A stretch of 64,000 bases of DNA from contig JAUIRK010000898.1 in assembly GCA_030549495.1 (NCBI GenBank), positions 62,001 through 126,000 of the forward strand. The letters are read 5' to 3'. The position numbers and the translations under genes were made by a program. This document shows positions 11,501 through 22,033 of this stretch, one piece after another; the stretch's first letter is position 1; each line of letters begins with the position of its first letter. Below the pieces are notes generated by a model that searched no databases, was not told the DNA's origin, and saw only the letters and a program-made list of their open reading frames with translations. The DNA is from Nectonema munidae (lineage: Eukaryota; Nematomorpha; Nectonematoida; Nectonematidae).

Positions 11501-12957
11501 GGAACCATTTCAATTCTTGGTATTTACTTCTATCAAATGGAGCACCTTCGAATGGAGGCAAATTGCAAAATAGTTTAATGCAACTTTGATACATCAGTGA
11601 AGGGCCAACTCGAAATGAAAGAATAGAGCCTAAATGATTAAGAATAATCCATATAGAGACAGCGATGATTTCAGAAAATATGTAATGTCAAACTTTCATA
11701 AAAGTACAAAAGTTATGCATATCAATAATTTACAAGTGAGAAAAAAAATTTGACAAGAAATTTGACAAGAAAAACGTTAATAGGAAGAAAATAAAATGCT
11801 TCAATCTGCTCCCTAATATTTGGTGGATAAGGTAATTAAAATTTTTATGGTATATAATTTTTTCATGGGGTCAGAAGTTTTATCTAGCCTGGACTTGCAC
11901 TCTGCCCCCTTCCCAATCCCTTAAAAACGTCTCTGACAAGAATTTAATGGTTAAAATATATCTTTTGAATATGCATTTGTTTTCTAAAGAATAATTCTTT
12001 TTTATAGATTATGTATTTTTTGGGAATGTTTTTAAACTTTTCAGAACGCGTTGAGAAGGGTTCAGTGGGTCAGCCATTGACTCCTTGATAGAAAAAAAGT
12101 CGAATACAATAAAAATTAATTTCGGATTGTAACCACTTTTGAAAATAAAAAATAAAATCAAGGCTTTTCTTATGCAGTTAATGTATACTTCATATGTGTA
12201 CTTTAGTGGATATAAAATTTAGTTTATTGATTTAACTGTCAAATTTAATGACTGACGAGATTCCGTAATTTAATCTTTGAAAAAGTAAATTTTTGAAGAA
12301 AAATTTTCCTACCCTTTAAATTAGTGTAGTAGAAGCATATATGATTTATGTAGGTCAAATTTGATAAGGTATTTTTGTTAAAGCAAAAAAGTAAAATTTT
12401 AAGGCTACTTAGAAATTTAATTTTTTTTTGGCAAAAAATATTATAAACTACTTTAAAATATAAATTTTTATTTCTTCTTCAAATGTGTTATGTAAAACTA
12501 GCGATATGGAAAAGACATCAGACTATACTTTCCAAAATATTAAATAAAAAATGAAAAGTACCAGTCCAAAAATGGAAACTTTTTTCATAGCAAATGTGCA
12601 TTTCTTAATTTAATGGCCTTCATGACATGAGCCAATTAGTATACAAACAGTTTAGAAGAAAGGAGAAAAATTAAATGGTGGCAAAAAGGAGTTATGGAAT
12701 TGCAAAAGGACGGGACGGGACGGGAAATGGTGTGAAAAAAAGTAATATAAAGTTTAGAATGAAAATTTTTCAGAAATAAATCTGCAAAAGAGAGGAAAGA
12801 CCCATGCAAGCGATATTACTCACTGGAAAAATGTGCAGATGAAATAAGAAACAAAACAATACAAACCTTTTTTCAAACGAAATAACTTGGTTTCAAGATT
12901 TTCACCCAGGTTCAACGTGTGGATGAAGCATTCTGGCTGATTAAACACCGTAGTCAT
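2406..12957 (-). CDS. AGL: Glycogen debranching enzyme (AGL), 13 exons, 3' part outside window
   Basis: AGL is the bifunctional cytosolic enzyme that moves a maltotriosyl unit from a glycogen branch (4-alpha-glucanotransferase, GH13-like N-terminal half) and then hydrolyses the remaining alpha-1,6 glucose (GH133 C-terminal half). Spliced minus-strand exons encode about 1110 residues that align nearly end to end with animal AGL. Visible landmarks are [22 protein letters not shown], the transferase nucleophile region RLDNCHST, the acid/base Glu in VVAELF, the Asp of [25 protein letters not shown], and [19 protein letters not shown] at the start of the glucosidase domain. All donor/acceptor phases tested fit. 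About 430 C-terminal residues are missing and should lie left of position 1. The ATG at 12957 follows a splice acceptor, so the 5' UTR is probably split. One oddity: a stop/frame break near 5030. Identity is near certain; whether this copy is functional is open because of that break. Confidence 0.95.
2560..2738 (-). CDS. AGL: AGL coding exon 12
   Basis: Reads [22 protein letters not shown]...LSEISIAAG, matching human [29 protein letters not shown]. Acceptor ttttttag, donor gtattt, phase 2 to phase 1. The first codon is completed with AC from exon 11. Confidence 0.9.
3369..3794. mobile_element. MER-type nonautonomous hAT remnant
   Basis: The left end AGGGGTGTCAAACTT followed by CACGGGCC and the right end GGGCCGGCCGCA..GCATGTTTGACGCC form the familiar degenerate hAT ends of the CAGGGGTGTCAAAC type. 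It lies in the AGL intron between exons 11 and 12 and ends about 30 bp from exon 11. No clear 8-bp duplication remains, so it is old. Confidence 0.6.
3824..3954 (-). CDS. AGL: AGL coding exon 11
   Basis: Reads [20 protein letters not shown] then [18 protein letters not shown], matching human [32 protein letters not shown]. Acceptor ctttttag-like (cctaaaag on the plus strand), donor gtgagt, phase 0 to phase 2. Confidence 0.92.
3955..5028. other. AGL intron, nothing recognised
   Basis: AT-rich, without ORFs or repeats that I can name. Confidence 0.5.
5032..5377 (-). CDS. AGL: AGL coding exon 10, interrupted at its 3' end
   Basis: Reads [20 protein letters not shown]...[17 protein letters not shown]...[15 protein letters not shown], matching human VSLDPHAQVAVGILRNHL..YDIPNWSALKYAGLQ. 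After ..[11 protein letters not shown] a TAA at 5029-5031 ends the frame with no donor before it. The neighbouring frame continues [14 protein letters not shown], resembling human SGDWMIDYVSNRL, before exon 11. This suggests a single frame break beside an A-rich run: a real lesion, an assembly indel, or an exon structure I misread. Confidence 0.85.
5426..5654 (-). CDS. AGL: AGL coding exon 9
   Basis: Reads [14 protein letters not shown]...LSIKENIQV...[18 protein letters not shown], equivalent to human GKIEEVVLEARTIE..EIEFENLSPGSVIIFR. Acceptor tttttag, donor gtaatt, phase 1 to phase 2. Confidence 0.92.
5707..5848 (-). CDS. AGL: AGL coding exon 8
   Basis: Reads [22 protein letters not shown] then [11 protein letters not shown], equivalent to human [23 protein letters not shown]. 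Acceptor tttatag, donor gtaatg, ends phase 1. Confidence 0.92.
5898..6902 (-). CDS. AGL: AGL coding exon 7 (catalytic core)
   Basis: This 335-codon exon carries most of the GH13-like catalytic core: [91 protein letters not shown] and [12 protein letters not shown]. The Asp of RLDN, Glu of AELF and Asp of THDN correspond to the family's catalytic acids and are all present. Acceptor cctaag, donor gtttga, phase 0 at both ends. Confidence 0.96.
6955..7169 (-). CDS. AGL: AGL coding exon 6
   Basis: Reads [31 protein letters not shown], equivalent to human IIQDPEYRRFGCTVDMNIA. Acceptor attttacag, donor gtattt. The exon completes a codon split with exon 5 across a 3.4-kb intron. Confidence 0.92.
7378..8017. 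repeat. 320-bp tandem duplication
   Basis: Two head-to-tail copies, 7378-7697 and 7698-8017, both starting GGAACGAATTATCGTTATCA. I noticed only about two differences (agaagag/agatgag; gaggatg/gaggata). It lies in the intron between AGL exons 5 and 6. Near-identity implies a recent duplication or an assembly duplication. Confidence 0.95.
8018..10062. other. AGL intron, mostly nothing recognised
   Basis: AT-rich. At about 8963-9010 the string TTCTTAACCTGTGG..ACCCC..GGGGTTCGTGAG resembles a hAT terminus (CAGTGGTTCTTAACC type) and may be the left end of the hAT fragment that follows. A short TA/TG microsatellite lies at 9982-10001. Confidence 0.5.
10063..10440 (+). pseudogene. hAT transposase N-terminal fragment (BED-finger type)
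   Basis: Broken plus-strand frames read [10 protein letters not shown], then [19 protein letters not shown], then [20 protein letters not shown]. This is the order seen at the N-terminus of SCAND3/EPM2AIP1/ZBED5-like hAT proteins: basic start, BED-like Cys pair, SMKP, and a linker. Several frame breaks and loss of everything downstream mark it as decayed. It is antisense in the AGL intron and is not a host exon. Confidence 0.6.
10568..10676 (-). CDS. AGL: AGL coding exon 5
   Basis: Reads [28 protein letters not shown], equivalent to human IRKIIWEDIFPKLKLWEFF..EQFRRLLT. Acceptor tcttttag, donor gtattt, ends in phase 1. Confidence 0.85.
10727..11011 (-). CDS. AGL: AGL coding exon 4
   Basis: Reads [12 protein letters not shown]...[25 protein letters not shown] then [14 protein letters not shown], the most recognisable part of the transferase domain. 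Exactly 95 codons, phase 0 at both ends; donor gtataa after ..SPDRIN. Confidence 0.93.
11070..11340 (-). CDS. AGL: AGL coding exon 3
   Basis: Reads [12 protein letters not shown]...[15 protein letters not shown]...[12 protein letters not shown], collinear with human GGGYIVVDPIL..LAKCLGPFDEWESRL..IHFTPLQTLG. Acceptor ttttag, donor gtattt, phase 2 to phase 0. Confidence 0.92.
11395..11629 (-). CDS. AGL: AGL coding exon 2
   Basis: Starts after tttag in phase 1 and reads [16 protein letters not shown]...[10 protein letters not shown], equivalent to human YELQFRLGPTL..QQSGSFQYYF. It ends AC before donor gtaata (phase 2). Confidence 0.9.
11630..12866. other. AGL intron 1, nothing recognised
   Basis: AT-rich; a GGGAC triplet (gggacgggacggga) near 12711 is the only repeat noticed. 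Confidence 0.5.
12867..12957 (-). CDS. AGL: AGL coding exon 1 (start codon)
   Basis: Encodes [28 protein letters not shown], matching the AGL N-terminus (human ..LEKTLFRLEQG). A cag acceptor (12961-12963) sits 3 bp upstream of the ATG, so a noncoding exon lies further right. Donor gtttgt follows; the exon ends in phase 1. Confidence 0.85.
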
Positions 12958-13300
12958 TTTCTGTAAAAATAAAACAAAAAAATTATACTGTATCAATTCA
13001 ATAAAAACCAAAGCGCTAAATATTATTCACACTAAATTAAAAAAAAAGAAACAAAATTCAATCATTTATTTCAATGGCACCCAAACTTTTATAGTATGGA
13101 CGACACTTTTCAGTAGCACAAAACATACCATAACCCACACCTTTATAAGCTTTCCAAAAATACTCATTTTGAATAGCTCAAATACATTTTAATGATTAGA
13201 GAGAGCAATACATACAAACAAAAATGTTTATTAAAACGGATTGAATCAAACATGTATTCATTAGTTCATTTTTTGATACAAAAATTACTACGCGAAAATG
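12958..13300. other. Upstream of AGL start, nothing recognised
   Basis: The AGL 5' UTR exon and promoter should lie somewhere to the right of 12963. No core promoter motif stands out against the AT-rich background. Confidence 0.4.
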
Positions 13301-13640
13301 TGTGCCTCAGGGCACATCACATGTCTGTTTCCATTTTGACCCAGTAATTAAAGATACTGAACTGTTGTTGTTCATTAAACTCATATTTGCCTGAGTTGTT
13401 AATGAGCTCCAAGAATTCCTGTTGTATGTCGTCATGAAAATCCTCGAAAGTTCATCGAAAAGGATTTCAGAAATTTTTTAGCTGTACATTCTTCCCCTTT
13501 GCATCATTCTTATGAAGATAATTTCCAAACTCTTCTTAGAGGCTTGACTAGTGTTCTTTGATATCTTGTTGCAGCTCCTCTGAAAGTAGTTCTTCACGAA
13601 CGACCTCAGTCAACTGTTGGAAGGGAGTCTCAAATTTCTT
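13300..13640 (-). pseudogene. hAT transposase C-proximal fragment (EPM2AIP1/ZBED5-like)
   Basis: Minus-strand frames read PFQQLTEVVREELLSEELQQ then TFEDFHDDIQQEFLELINNS and FNEQQQFSIFNYWVKMET. This resembles the NPF..LQEELIELQND..FW.KLK segment just before the hAT dimerisation motif in this group. At least two stops are present and the rest of the element was not found. Confidence 0.5.
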
Positions 13641-16600
13641 CTCCCTGAATCCTTGAATATTTATATACAAAAAAATGTATACCCAGTATTAGTAAAAATT
13701 TATCAGATTATTTTCGTGTCAATGACCTTCCTTTAATTTTTTTAGTATGAAATCATTGATAAAAGCTTTAATTGTAGAAAAATGCATAACAGACCATTTC
13801 GCATTATTTGAAATACAAACGATGTCAGAAGAATTGTGAGTTTATGAATTGTACATACCAACTTAAGTATCTGCACATCAATAAGATGTGTAATGTGTAT
13901 GAACGTTGACATAGTATTGATCAAATCTGCACTCATATATACTAGTAATCTTGTAATTTTCTAGTCGTAAAACAGTCTTTTGGGTCCAGATAAAGGCAAC
14001 TTCCTCTCTGCAGAATTCAGCCTCAAGACAATCCGTTCTTATAAATTTTGAAAATTATAAAAATTAGAATTCTTTACCTGACCGGAGCTCCATTTCGAGA
14101 ATAGTTAGTCAGGAGACTATTAAGTTCGCAATTCGGACTACAATACACAAAAGGATACGAAAAATCTTGTGAAAATTTCTGAATTTTATAGAAATTGTAT
14201 AGGATAAAAATGAATTCGGAAACAAATCTCTATTTCAAAAATCAGGTACGAAAAGCCCAAGATATGAAATACAGTGTTTAAAATCTTTAAAACTGATAAA
14301 AACATCCTGGATATTAAGTAAAAAATTGGTACGAAATGTCTTGGGTATAAAACGTCCAATTTGGTAGAAAAGGTTACGCCATGCACCTATTTTGATTTCA
14401 ATAAATTAAAATGCTCTATTTTATACAAGTGTTAGTAAACCCATAAAAAGTTATAAAATACTACTTATTCTTTGAACCATGAATAAATTCTTGTTCACTG
14501 GTTTGATCATGTTTAATGAATAAAAATCAATTATAATAAAGATTTAAATAAAATATAATAAGATATTATATAATAAACTAACAGGATATTATTCGCAATT
14601 CCATTATATATTCGTAAACATTTACGAATGAGATTTTCGCAATTCCGAATTGTATATTTGCTATTAAGAATCATGTTTGGTAAAATAATGGCCATAGTGA
14701 TCGAAATCTAAAAAGAAGTCAAAGCCATGGATTTATTGCAAAAAGTGAAAGTAATGTTTTCTTTTATAATATGTCTTTAACTTTATAGATTCAATTTTCG
14801 TTTTCAATATCGATTTTTGGCAAAACTATTATGTTCAAGCGTGTAATAATAAGCCTGTTTGTAATATATACGAAATATATTTCAAACGAAAAACTAGTAT
14901 TTGTAATAATATAAACAAACCCTATAAATAAATTATATTATAATCAAGTATTTAATATATATTCAAACAGTATTGATCTTCAATGTTCTTAGAATAATCT
15001 AAAATGAATGCATAGCTGAAATACAAAGTTGACAAAATACCAATGAAAATTTTCAAATCAACAAAACTACAAGAATAGATTTTTGAATTTGGTAGGTATT
15101 TGTATTTGAGACTTGAAATAAGTATTGGATTCAATCCCCCTCACAACTAAAACCTTCCTCACAAATTTAATAATAAAACACGTAAAAATTACCCCTTCAT
15201 CACTGCCAATGTTTGTAGCAACAATAAACTACACATAATCATCATTTTGCCAAACTTATTTCTCATTAAAGAAAAATTTCCTTTCTTATTTTAATTTAGT
15301 TTTACTAAAATCGAGTTAATGTATACATGATCAGTACAATATTTTCATATAAAAGCTTCCGACTTCGCCTTATATTCTATACGATAAATTAAAGAATCTC
15401 TATAAGTGTTACTTTGTTGAATACTGGTTAATCGGCAGAGACAGATTACCTATTAGTTGGAGATATCATACATCTCTAGTGCGTATTATGCACCCATGCA
15501 ACTTATACATCAGAATATAAGATACATGAAGGTCTACTTTGATTTAAATATAGTAACTAAACAAAAAATTAGAATAAGCATAAAAATAGTTCGCATATAC
15601 TATACAGAATGGTGCCTAAAAATAAATAAATTAAAGCAATAGGTTTTGAGTAGTGTTTATTTGAAATTTATCAATAATTTAACACAGTAAACAGTCTGAA
15701 TGAAATTAAAGAGGATGTTTGCAAAAATAACAGTCAATCATAGTATCCAAATTCTTTCCGCATAGTAATGAATATAGAGGAATGCAAGATTCAATGGCGA
15801 AATCTTAATGCTGCCAAATATGTACTCTAGACAGTTGCACTTAAGCTTATCTCATATCCCAATGAGATGACCGGAATTGTATATGCAAAATCCAGAGTAA
15901 TATGTTCAGGAATAACGATGTCGCGTTCAGAGTTATGGAATCGCAGTCTGAAGTCGGTAGAGTTGCACGTTTTGAGGAGTCGGAGATTGGGTCGTAATAA
16001 TTATTACGACTCGGACTTTAAAAATAATAATATTCATAGTTATTAGATTAAAAAATAAATTCAGTGGCACACTCTTCAGTTTTAGTGTCCAACGTTGTAA
16101 AAAAGAACATAAAAAATGTTCATTTTAGTCCAACGTTGTGCTTTTGAAAGCCCTAAAAACGCTGAAAAATTCAATAAAATTAAAGAATGAACTTTTTTAT
16201 TATACAAATACCCTGTTAAAGAACAAAACTGTTCATGAGTAGAAAGTTTTTGGAAAATTTTAAACCAAATACTTTTGAAAAACTAATTTATGAATAATTT
16301 ACTTTTTGAATTCTATTGGTTTGATATAGATAAATAGCGTATCAAAGACTATGGACAATAGTTTGTAAATATTTTTGAAGACTGTAAGAAAGACACTAAA
16401 CAACAAATACAAACCAATAAAATACTTTAATAAACTATGTTGAATAAAATATATCAAACATTTTGAGTTGAAACATAAAGCAAAAGCTTGTTTGATTAAG
16501 GACATCTTAAAACAGCTATCTAAAATCGACTATTACAAATAAACTTGTAATCTGGTACGTCATTTTTACTTTTAACATTACTTATAGATTGAAAACAAAC

Positions 16601-17451
16601 TACTATAGTAACTAAACTACTGATGTTTCTAAAGCAATTCTACATAATTTGATGTTGGAGGTTTATAATATTTGAAACAGAAAAGTGTTGCGTAATTCTT
16701 GAAAAATTATAAACAAGTAGTGTCGAAGTCGCAAACTTTTATAAATTTACAATCCAGGGCACGTTGCTTATGCTAAAGATTCAGGTAGAATAAACTCGAG
16801 AGATTACTAAAGAATCATTCTTCTAACGTCGTAATTTCATCTATAACATTTATGTAAACGACAAGACTTCCTTGAACTAGGTAACTGCTTTCTAAGGATG
16901 ACATCCAATATACAATTATATAAACGTTCAATTTTATATTTCAATGAAATTTTAAAGCTAGTTTCAGCTATAAATTAGAGATAAGCTATAGGCAGATGTT
17001 TTAAAAAAAGTATGGTAGGTCAATGAAAGAATATTCCCTGCTATCGAACTTCTAAAAAATTTCAACAGCGCGTAATTTGTTACCATAGTAATCTAAAAAA
17101 ACAAAATAACTTTTAAAAAATATAATAATCACTATATACAAAAAAAACATTCTAGAGCAAGTTGATTTCCAAAATTAGGAAAGCGAAAAAAGACACTAGA
17201 AGTACGGCCAAACGTTCGCTAATTAATAAAGATTAGAAAAAATATTTCATCTCAAATATATTAAATAATTCATATTTGAAAATGAAAACATTAAATAAGA
17301 ATCAAAAATAAACTAACATCGAGTAAAAAAAAATTTGAACAGACGACAAGTTTAAATGAAAGACTATTGAATAGAGAAAAAAAGTGATAAAAATATTTTT
17401 ATAAAATAAAATAATTATTGACTTTTGAAATCATTTTATCATTTGAACTAA
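13641..17451. other. Intergenic AT-rich DNA
   Basis: No gene recognised. At 15905-16020 there are dispersed GAGTCGGA/CGACTC motifs around a TAATAATTATTA palindrome (see findings). A doubled AGT(G)CCAACGTTGT motif lies at 16084-16138. Somewhere before 17452 the LINE 5' end must begin, but I cannot place it. Confidence 0.5.
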
Positions 17452-20292
17452 ATGAACTTTAATCTACACAATCATATATACGATGAAATAAGTTTTCCTA
17501 ACTTGTGTAATAATCCTTTTGTTGATTTCAAGTATTATGATCAGGAGGATTTTAAAAAAAATTTAAGCAAAGATAACTTTAATCTTTTACATCTTAACTG
17601 TAGAAGTTTGTGTGAAAATTTTGATAAAATTAAGTATCTGATAAGTGGAATTGAGTGCTGTGTTAACGCATTTTCTTTGACGGAAGTGTGGAATGATAGG
17701 GGTATTTGCCACCTTGAAAACTTTCATTTGTGCACTAAACTTAGAAATGATAAAAATGGCGGTGGTATTGGGTTTTATATCAATGATAAGTATGCTTATA
17801 ATGAAGTTCAACTTTTATTTGATACTCAATTTTTTGAATATATGGTTGTTGATCTACACAATACAAATATACGATTAGCTGTTGTATACAGACCTCCTTG
17901 TTCCAATATAAAAGAATTTTTACATGATTTTGAAATATTTTTAAGTCACATTAAATCTAACGAGAAAGTAGCTATTTCTGGTGACTTTAATATTGATCTC
18001 ACTAACCTAAGCGAACAAACCAATCAATATTTCTTGAATCTAATTCTTGAATTTTCTTATTTTCCTTGCATAGCCTCTCCTACACGTTTTTTAAATAAAG
18101 CAAGTTTAATAGATAATATTTTCATTAATTTCTACCAACAAACTATCATTTCTGGTAATATCTTTGCATCAATTTCTGATCATTTGCCAAATTTTGTTAG
18201 TTTTTATGACTTTAATGCAAATAAGAATGAAAATTTAAAGGAATGTTCTCGAAAAATGAGCAGCATTAACTTTCAAATTTTCTCTAATCTACTGCTTTTA
18301 GAAATTTGGAATATTGAGAAGACTCTTGATGTTAATAGCTACTATGAGAAATTTATTTTGAAGATCAAAAAACTTATTGATATTTCATTTCCTTTTGCAA
18401 AATCCAAAAAAGATGTAAAGTACAAGTGGTATACAAAAGAGCTTAAACATTTGAAAAAAGAAAAGAATAAAGTTTTTTCGCTATACTGCAAAACATTCAA
18501 TAAAGAAACACATCAAAAATTTGTGGAAATACGAAACCTTTATAATAAAAAAGTAAAAAAAGCTAAACAGAAGTTTTTTATTAATCTTTTTGCTCAGTTT
18601 AATAATGATGGCAAAAAAACTTGGAACATGATTAATTGTTTACTCAGTAAATTCAAAAAAACCGCTACTACATGTAATGAGAATGAGTTAAATGAAGCAT
18701 TTCTAGAAATAGGACAAACCCATAAAAATGACGTCTTTAAAGTTAATGAAAACTTTAATGAAAATAGTTTTTACTTTGATGAAATTTCAGTTGAAGAAAT
18801 ATGGACAGCAGCAAATACATTCAACTCATCTTCTTCCTTTGGTTGGGATGATGTGTCCAACAAACTAGGTAAAATATTATCTTACTATTTGAGTAATAAT
18901 TTGAAAGTTATTTATGATAAAATTTATCGTGAAGGTTGTTTTCCAGATATGATGAAAATAAGCAAAATTACTCCTATCTTTAAACAAGGAAATCTCAATG
19001 ATAAAATTAATTATCGTCCAATAAGTCTTGTACCTTATTTCAGCAAATTGTTTGAAAAAATTATTTGTAAAAGAATGGAAAGTTTTATTAATAGATACAA
19101 ACTAATTGATTGCAATCAGTTCGGTTTCAGGAAAGGTGTATCGACTGAAGAGGCCTTAACTTCGATTGTTGACAGAATTTCATCTTCATATGATAAAAAG
19201 TTAAAAAGTTTGTGCATTTTCATCGATTATAAGAAAGCCTTTGATTCAGTAAACCATGAAATACTCATCAATAAACTGTTTAATCTTGGGTTTAGAGGAA
19301 AATTTCTTGTTTTATTAAAAAGTTATTTGCATAACAGGAAACAGTTTACTGTTTTAAATAACCGCGTTTCAAACACACTTATAGTTAAAAAGGGTGTACC
19401 GCAAGGATCGATACTGGGTCCACTCTTTTTTTTAATATATGTTAACGATATTTTTCTGTTAAGCATCGAACAATTTAAAATTTCAATGTATGCTGATGAT
19501 TGTGTAATACTACATCATAGTATAAGTTTATTGAATAAAGTGGACCATATAAATAATTTTCTGAATGAAGTATATAACTGGTCTGAATATCATAATCTTT
19601 CAATCAATATTAAAAAATCTAAATATCTTATTTTCAATAAACGTAAACACGAATCTGATTTGATTATTAACATAGGCAACTGTCCTTTAACGAGGTGTTA
19701 CTCCTTCAAATATCTAGGTGTAAGTCTTGACTCTGATTTAAGTTTTACTACTCATTATAAAAATGTGATTCGAAATGTATCATATACTTTAGGACAAATT
19801 TCGAAAATCAAAGATTTTCTATCCGAAAGAGTGAAAATAACAATTTATTACGCACTGATACATTCAAAAATCTCATATTGTAACTTCATCTGGTCAAATT
19901 CATCCAAAGTTCAGTTCAACCGGTTAGCAGCTAAAATGAAAAAGGCGCTTCGATTTATTGCAGGCTTTTCTGATAATTATGTAAGAAAAAAATATTCTAT
20001 TATGAATCTTGAACAAATTGAAAGGTTTCAACTCGCAATCTTCATGTATAAATGTAAAAATCTCAATTTTGTAAACAATTTTTCTTTATTTCAAACCAAA
20101 GATTTTGTTACATATAATTTAAGAAATAAAGAAAATATAATGATTAAGAGTTGTTATACTGCCACATACAGAAATAGTTATTTAAACCGAGCAGTGAAGG
20201 TTTGGAACTCCCTTCCTGAGGTAATTCGAGAAGAGACAATTCTGAAAAACTTTAAAAAAAGGATTAAACTGTTTTTCCTTGGCAATCAATAA
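17452..20292 (+). CDS. LINE ORF2: AP endonuclease / reverse transcriptase, intact
   Basis: An uninterrupted 946-residue polyprotein that nicks target DNA and reverse-transcribes the element's RNA. An apurinic-type endonuclease occupies about residues 45-250 (LLHLNCRSL, LTEVW, VVYRPP, ISGDFNIDL, SDHLP). A basic linker follows, then reverse transcriptase at about 480-760: NYRPISLVPYFSKLFEK, NQFGFRKG, FIDYKKAFDSVNHEIL, KGVPQGSILGPLFFLIYVND, the catalytic MYADD near 680, and KYLGVSLD. The C-terminal tail has the NLR..S...L.RAVKVWNSLP motif common in CR1/Jockey-group LINEs. No ORF1 was found upstream, so the copy may be 5'-truncated or of a one-ORF type. The lack of stops marks a young insertion. 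The clade within CR1/Jockey is uncertain. Confidence 0.95.
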   Translation: MNFNLHNHIYDEISFPNLCNNPFVDFKYYDQEDFKKNLSKDNFNLLHLNCRSLCENFDKIKYLISGIECCVNAFSLTEVWNDRGICHLENFHLCTKLRNDKNGGGIGFYINDKYAYNEVQLLFDTQFFEYMVVDLHNTNIRLAVVYRPPCSNIKEFLHDFEIFLSHIKSNEKVAISGDFNIDLTNLSEQTNQYFLNLILEFSYFPCIASPTRFLNKASLIDNIFINFYQQTIISGNIFASISDHLPNFVSFYDFNANKNENLKECSRKMSSINFQIFSNLLLLEIWNIEKTLDVNSYYEKFILKIKKLIDISFPFAKSKKDVKYKWYTKELKHLKKEKNKVFSLYCKTFNKETHQKFVEIRNLYNKKVKKAKQKFFINLFAQFNNDGKKTWNMINCLLSKFKKTATTCNENELNEAFLEIGQTHKNDVFKVNENFNENSFYFDEISVEEIWTAANTFNSSSSFGWDDVSNKLGKILSYYLSNNLKVIYDKIYREGCFPDMMKISKITPIFKQGNLNDKINYRPISLVPYFSKLFEKIICKRMESFINRYKLIDCNQFGFRKGVSTEEALTSIVDRISSSYDKKLKSLCIFIDYKKAFDSVNHEILINKLFNLGFRGKFLVLLKSYLHNRKQFTVLNNRVSNTLIVKKGVPQGSILGPLFFLIYVNDIFLLSIEQFKISMYADDCVILHHSISLLNKVDHINNFLNEVYNWSEYHNLSINIKKSKYLIFNKRKHESDLIINIGNCPLTRCYSFKYLGVSLDSDLSFTTHYKNVIRNVSYTLGQISKIKDFLSERVKITIYYALIHSKISYCNFIWSNSSKVQFNRLAAKMKKALRFIAGFSDNYVRKKYSIMNLEQIERFQLAIFMYKCKNLNFVNNFSLFQTKDFVTYNLRNKENIMIKSCYTATYRNSYLNRAVKVWNSLPEVIREETILKNFKKRIKLFFLGNQ

Positions 20293-20862
20293 TTTTAGGT
20301 TTTCATATCACACAAATTTTTTTCACTAATTTAATATATTATAGTTTTGTTTATGGTAATTGGGTATTTTCCAAATGTCTATAAATTATAATACATATAT
20401 ATACATATATATATTATCTTTCAATGTTCTTGCTCTTTCTTTTTGCTCCCTATGCTTTTTTCCTAATCCTTTGCTCAATTCGCAAAAGGATGTTCTCCGT
20501 TGCTAACTAAATATGGTCAGCATTGATTTCACTCTCATAAATACGGGATATCTTTCTGCCTCTAAAATCCGGTTTAATTTTTTTCCTGATTTGCTATGTA
20601 AATTTGTTACCTGCACCTTTCTCTATCATTTCTTTTATCCTACATCGTATTTCTTCTCCCCTCTATTTTGTATATTCTTGTTATTTTCAACACACTTTTT
20701 TTATATATCTGATAAAACATTTATTTTACACATAAAAAGTTATGTCAACTTTGTATAACACATAATTATACCTTCACACACATACATATTATATAAGATG
20801 AACAGATAAAAAGTCATCCTTTTTTTGTTCAATAAATTCTATTCTATTCTATTCTATTCTAT
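17452..20862 (+). mobile_element. LINE (CR1/Jockey group) with (ATTCT)n tail
   Basis: Comprises the ORF, a roughly 540-bp 3' UTR and a 3' tail of AATAAATTCT followed by repeated ATTCT units at about 20830-20862. Microsatellite tails rather than poly(A) are typical of CR1/L2/Daphne-type LINEs. The 5' boundary is unknown, so the start given is the ORF start. Confidence 0.9.
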
Positions 20863-20959
20863 CATTGAGACAGAGATGTAGTCCCCTAATTTCCGACCGT
20901 TAGATATATGATGTATTGCTTATATTAATATGCAGTGTGATAAACTTAAATCATTTAGA

Positions 20960-21322
20960 TAGACTTGTTTATGAAATACTAGATAAGCTAGATTTCGAAT
21001 ACATAAACAGTTTTACAGACTATAAAACTTGTGGAAACTTTTGTAAATTAAGCCAGGGTAATACAATACTCATTCAGTCTCAAATAAATATTACTTTTAT
21101 TTGACTGACAGATTATGCTAATAATGAGATAGTGGTATAATGATCAACTTTAATCTTTTACGTAGGATTGTTTATGAAATATTAGATAAGCTATATTTCG
21201 AGTTACAGGTTTACAGACTATAAAATAAAACTTCTGAAAATGATTAATATGTAAATATGTGATTAACTTCCTTGCAAGGGAAATATTCACTCATTCTGGA
21301 ATAAATATTACTTTTACGATTA
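20960..21322. repeat. Diverged direct repeat, spacing about 205 bp
   Basis: TTGTTTATGAAATA.TAGATAAGCTA.ATTTCGA occurs near 20967 and again near 21168. Each copy ends with ATAAATATTACTTTTA (about 21082 and 21302). Unknown family. Confidence 0.7.
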
Positions 21323-22033
21323 CCTCTACAAAAAATGTTAAAATCTGCTTAACTTCAAACCAATTCAAAGATCGGTACGGCATATTTCGTCCAATTATAG
21401 AAAAATTTTACTAAAATGATTTAAATACAAAACAGAATGATTTAAATTTAGCAAAGGCGAGGGGACATTTTAAATCGACTTTTTAGGGTCTTTATGCAAA
21501 AATCATTCAAGGGTGGATTTCCCAGTTTTTTTACATCGAATATCGAAATTTCTAAGTTGCTCTATCTTTTTATTTACATTATTAAAATTATTTTTCTTCA
21601 AAATGTATATTTTATGGGGCGCGTTTTTTTTGCTCAAACCTACTCAAACTTACCCAAAACGAGTTGGAAATTACTTGTATTTGTATACACCTAGAATAAT
21701 TTTTGTTAAATAACATTTTACAATAGAAATAAGAATAATATTCATCCTCTAATAATAATTTACTCAAAAATTTTTTAAATCTAATTTATTAAAAATTTCA
21801 TTAGTTTCTAATATTTTGGAATAAAAATTAAGTTATATTCAAAAAATATATCGTTACGTTTACGAAAATTATTTTAGATATTAAAGTTCCCTATGGATGC
21901 GATACAGAAAACTAAAAAAAATAGTAAATCTCAGTGTATCAGTTAAAAAATTTTTTTTTCAAAAATAACAAAATTATAAAATAGAAAAAAAATTTTAACA
22001 AAATTTTAAAATCAAGATTTTGAGTAATTATTT

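Noticed and set aside
20513-20758. 81-codon plus-strand ORF after the LINE ORF
   Set aside because: Lies in the LINE 3' UTR, has no domain and odd hydrophobic composition.
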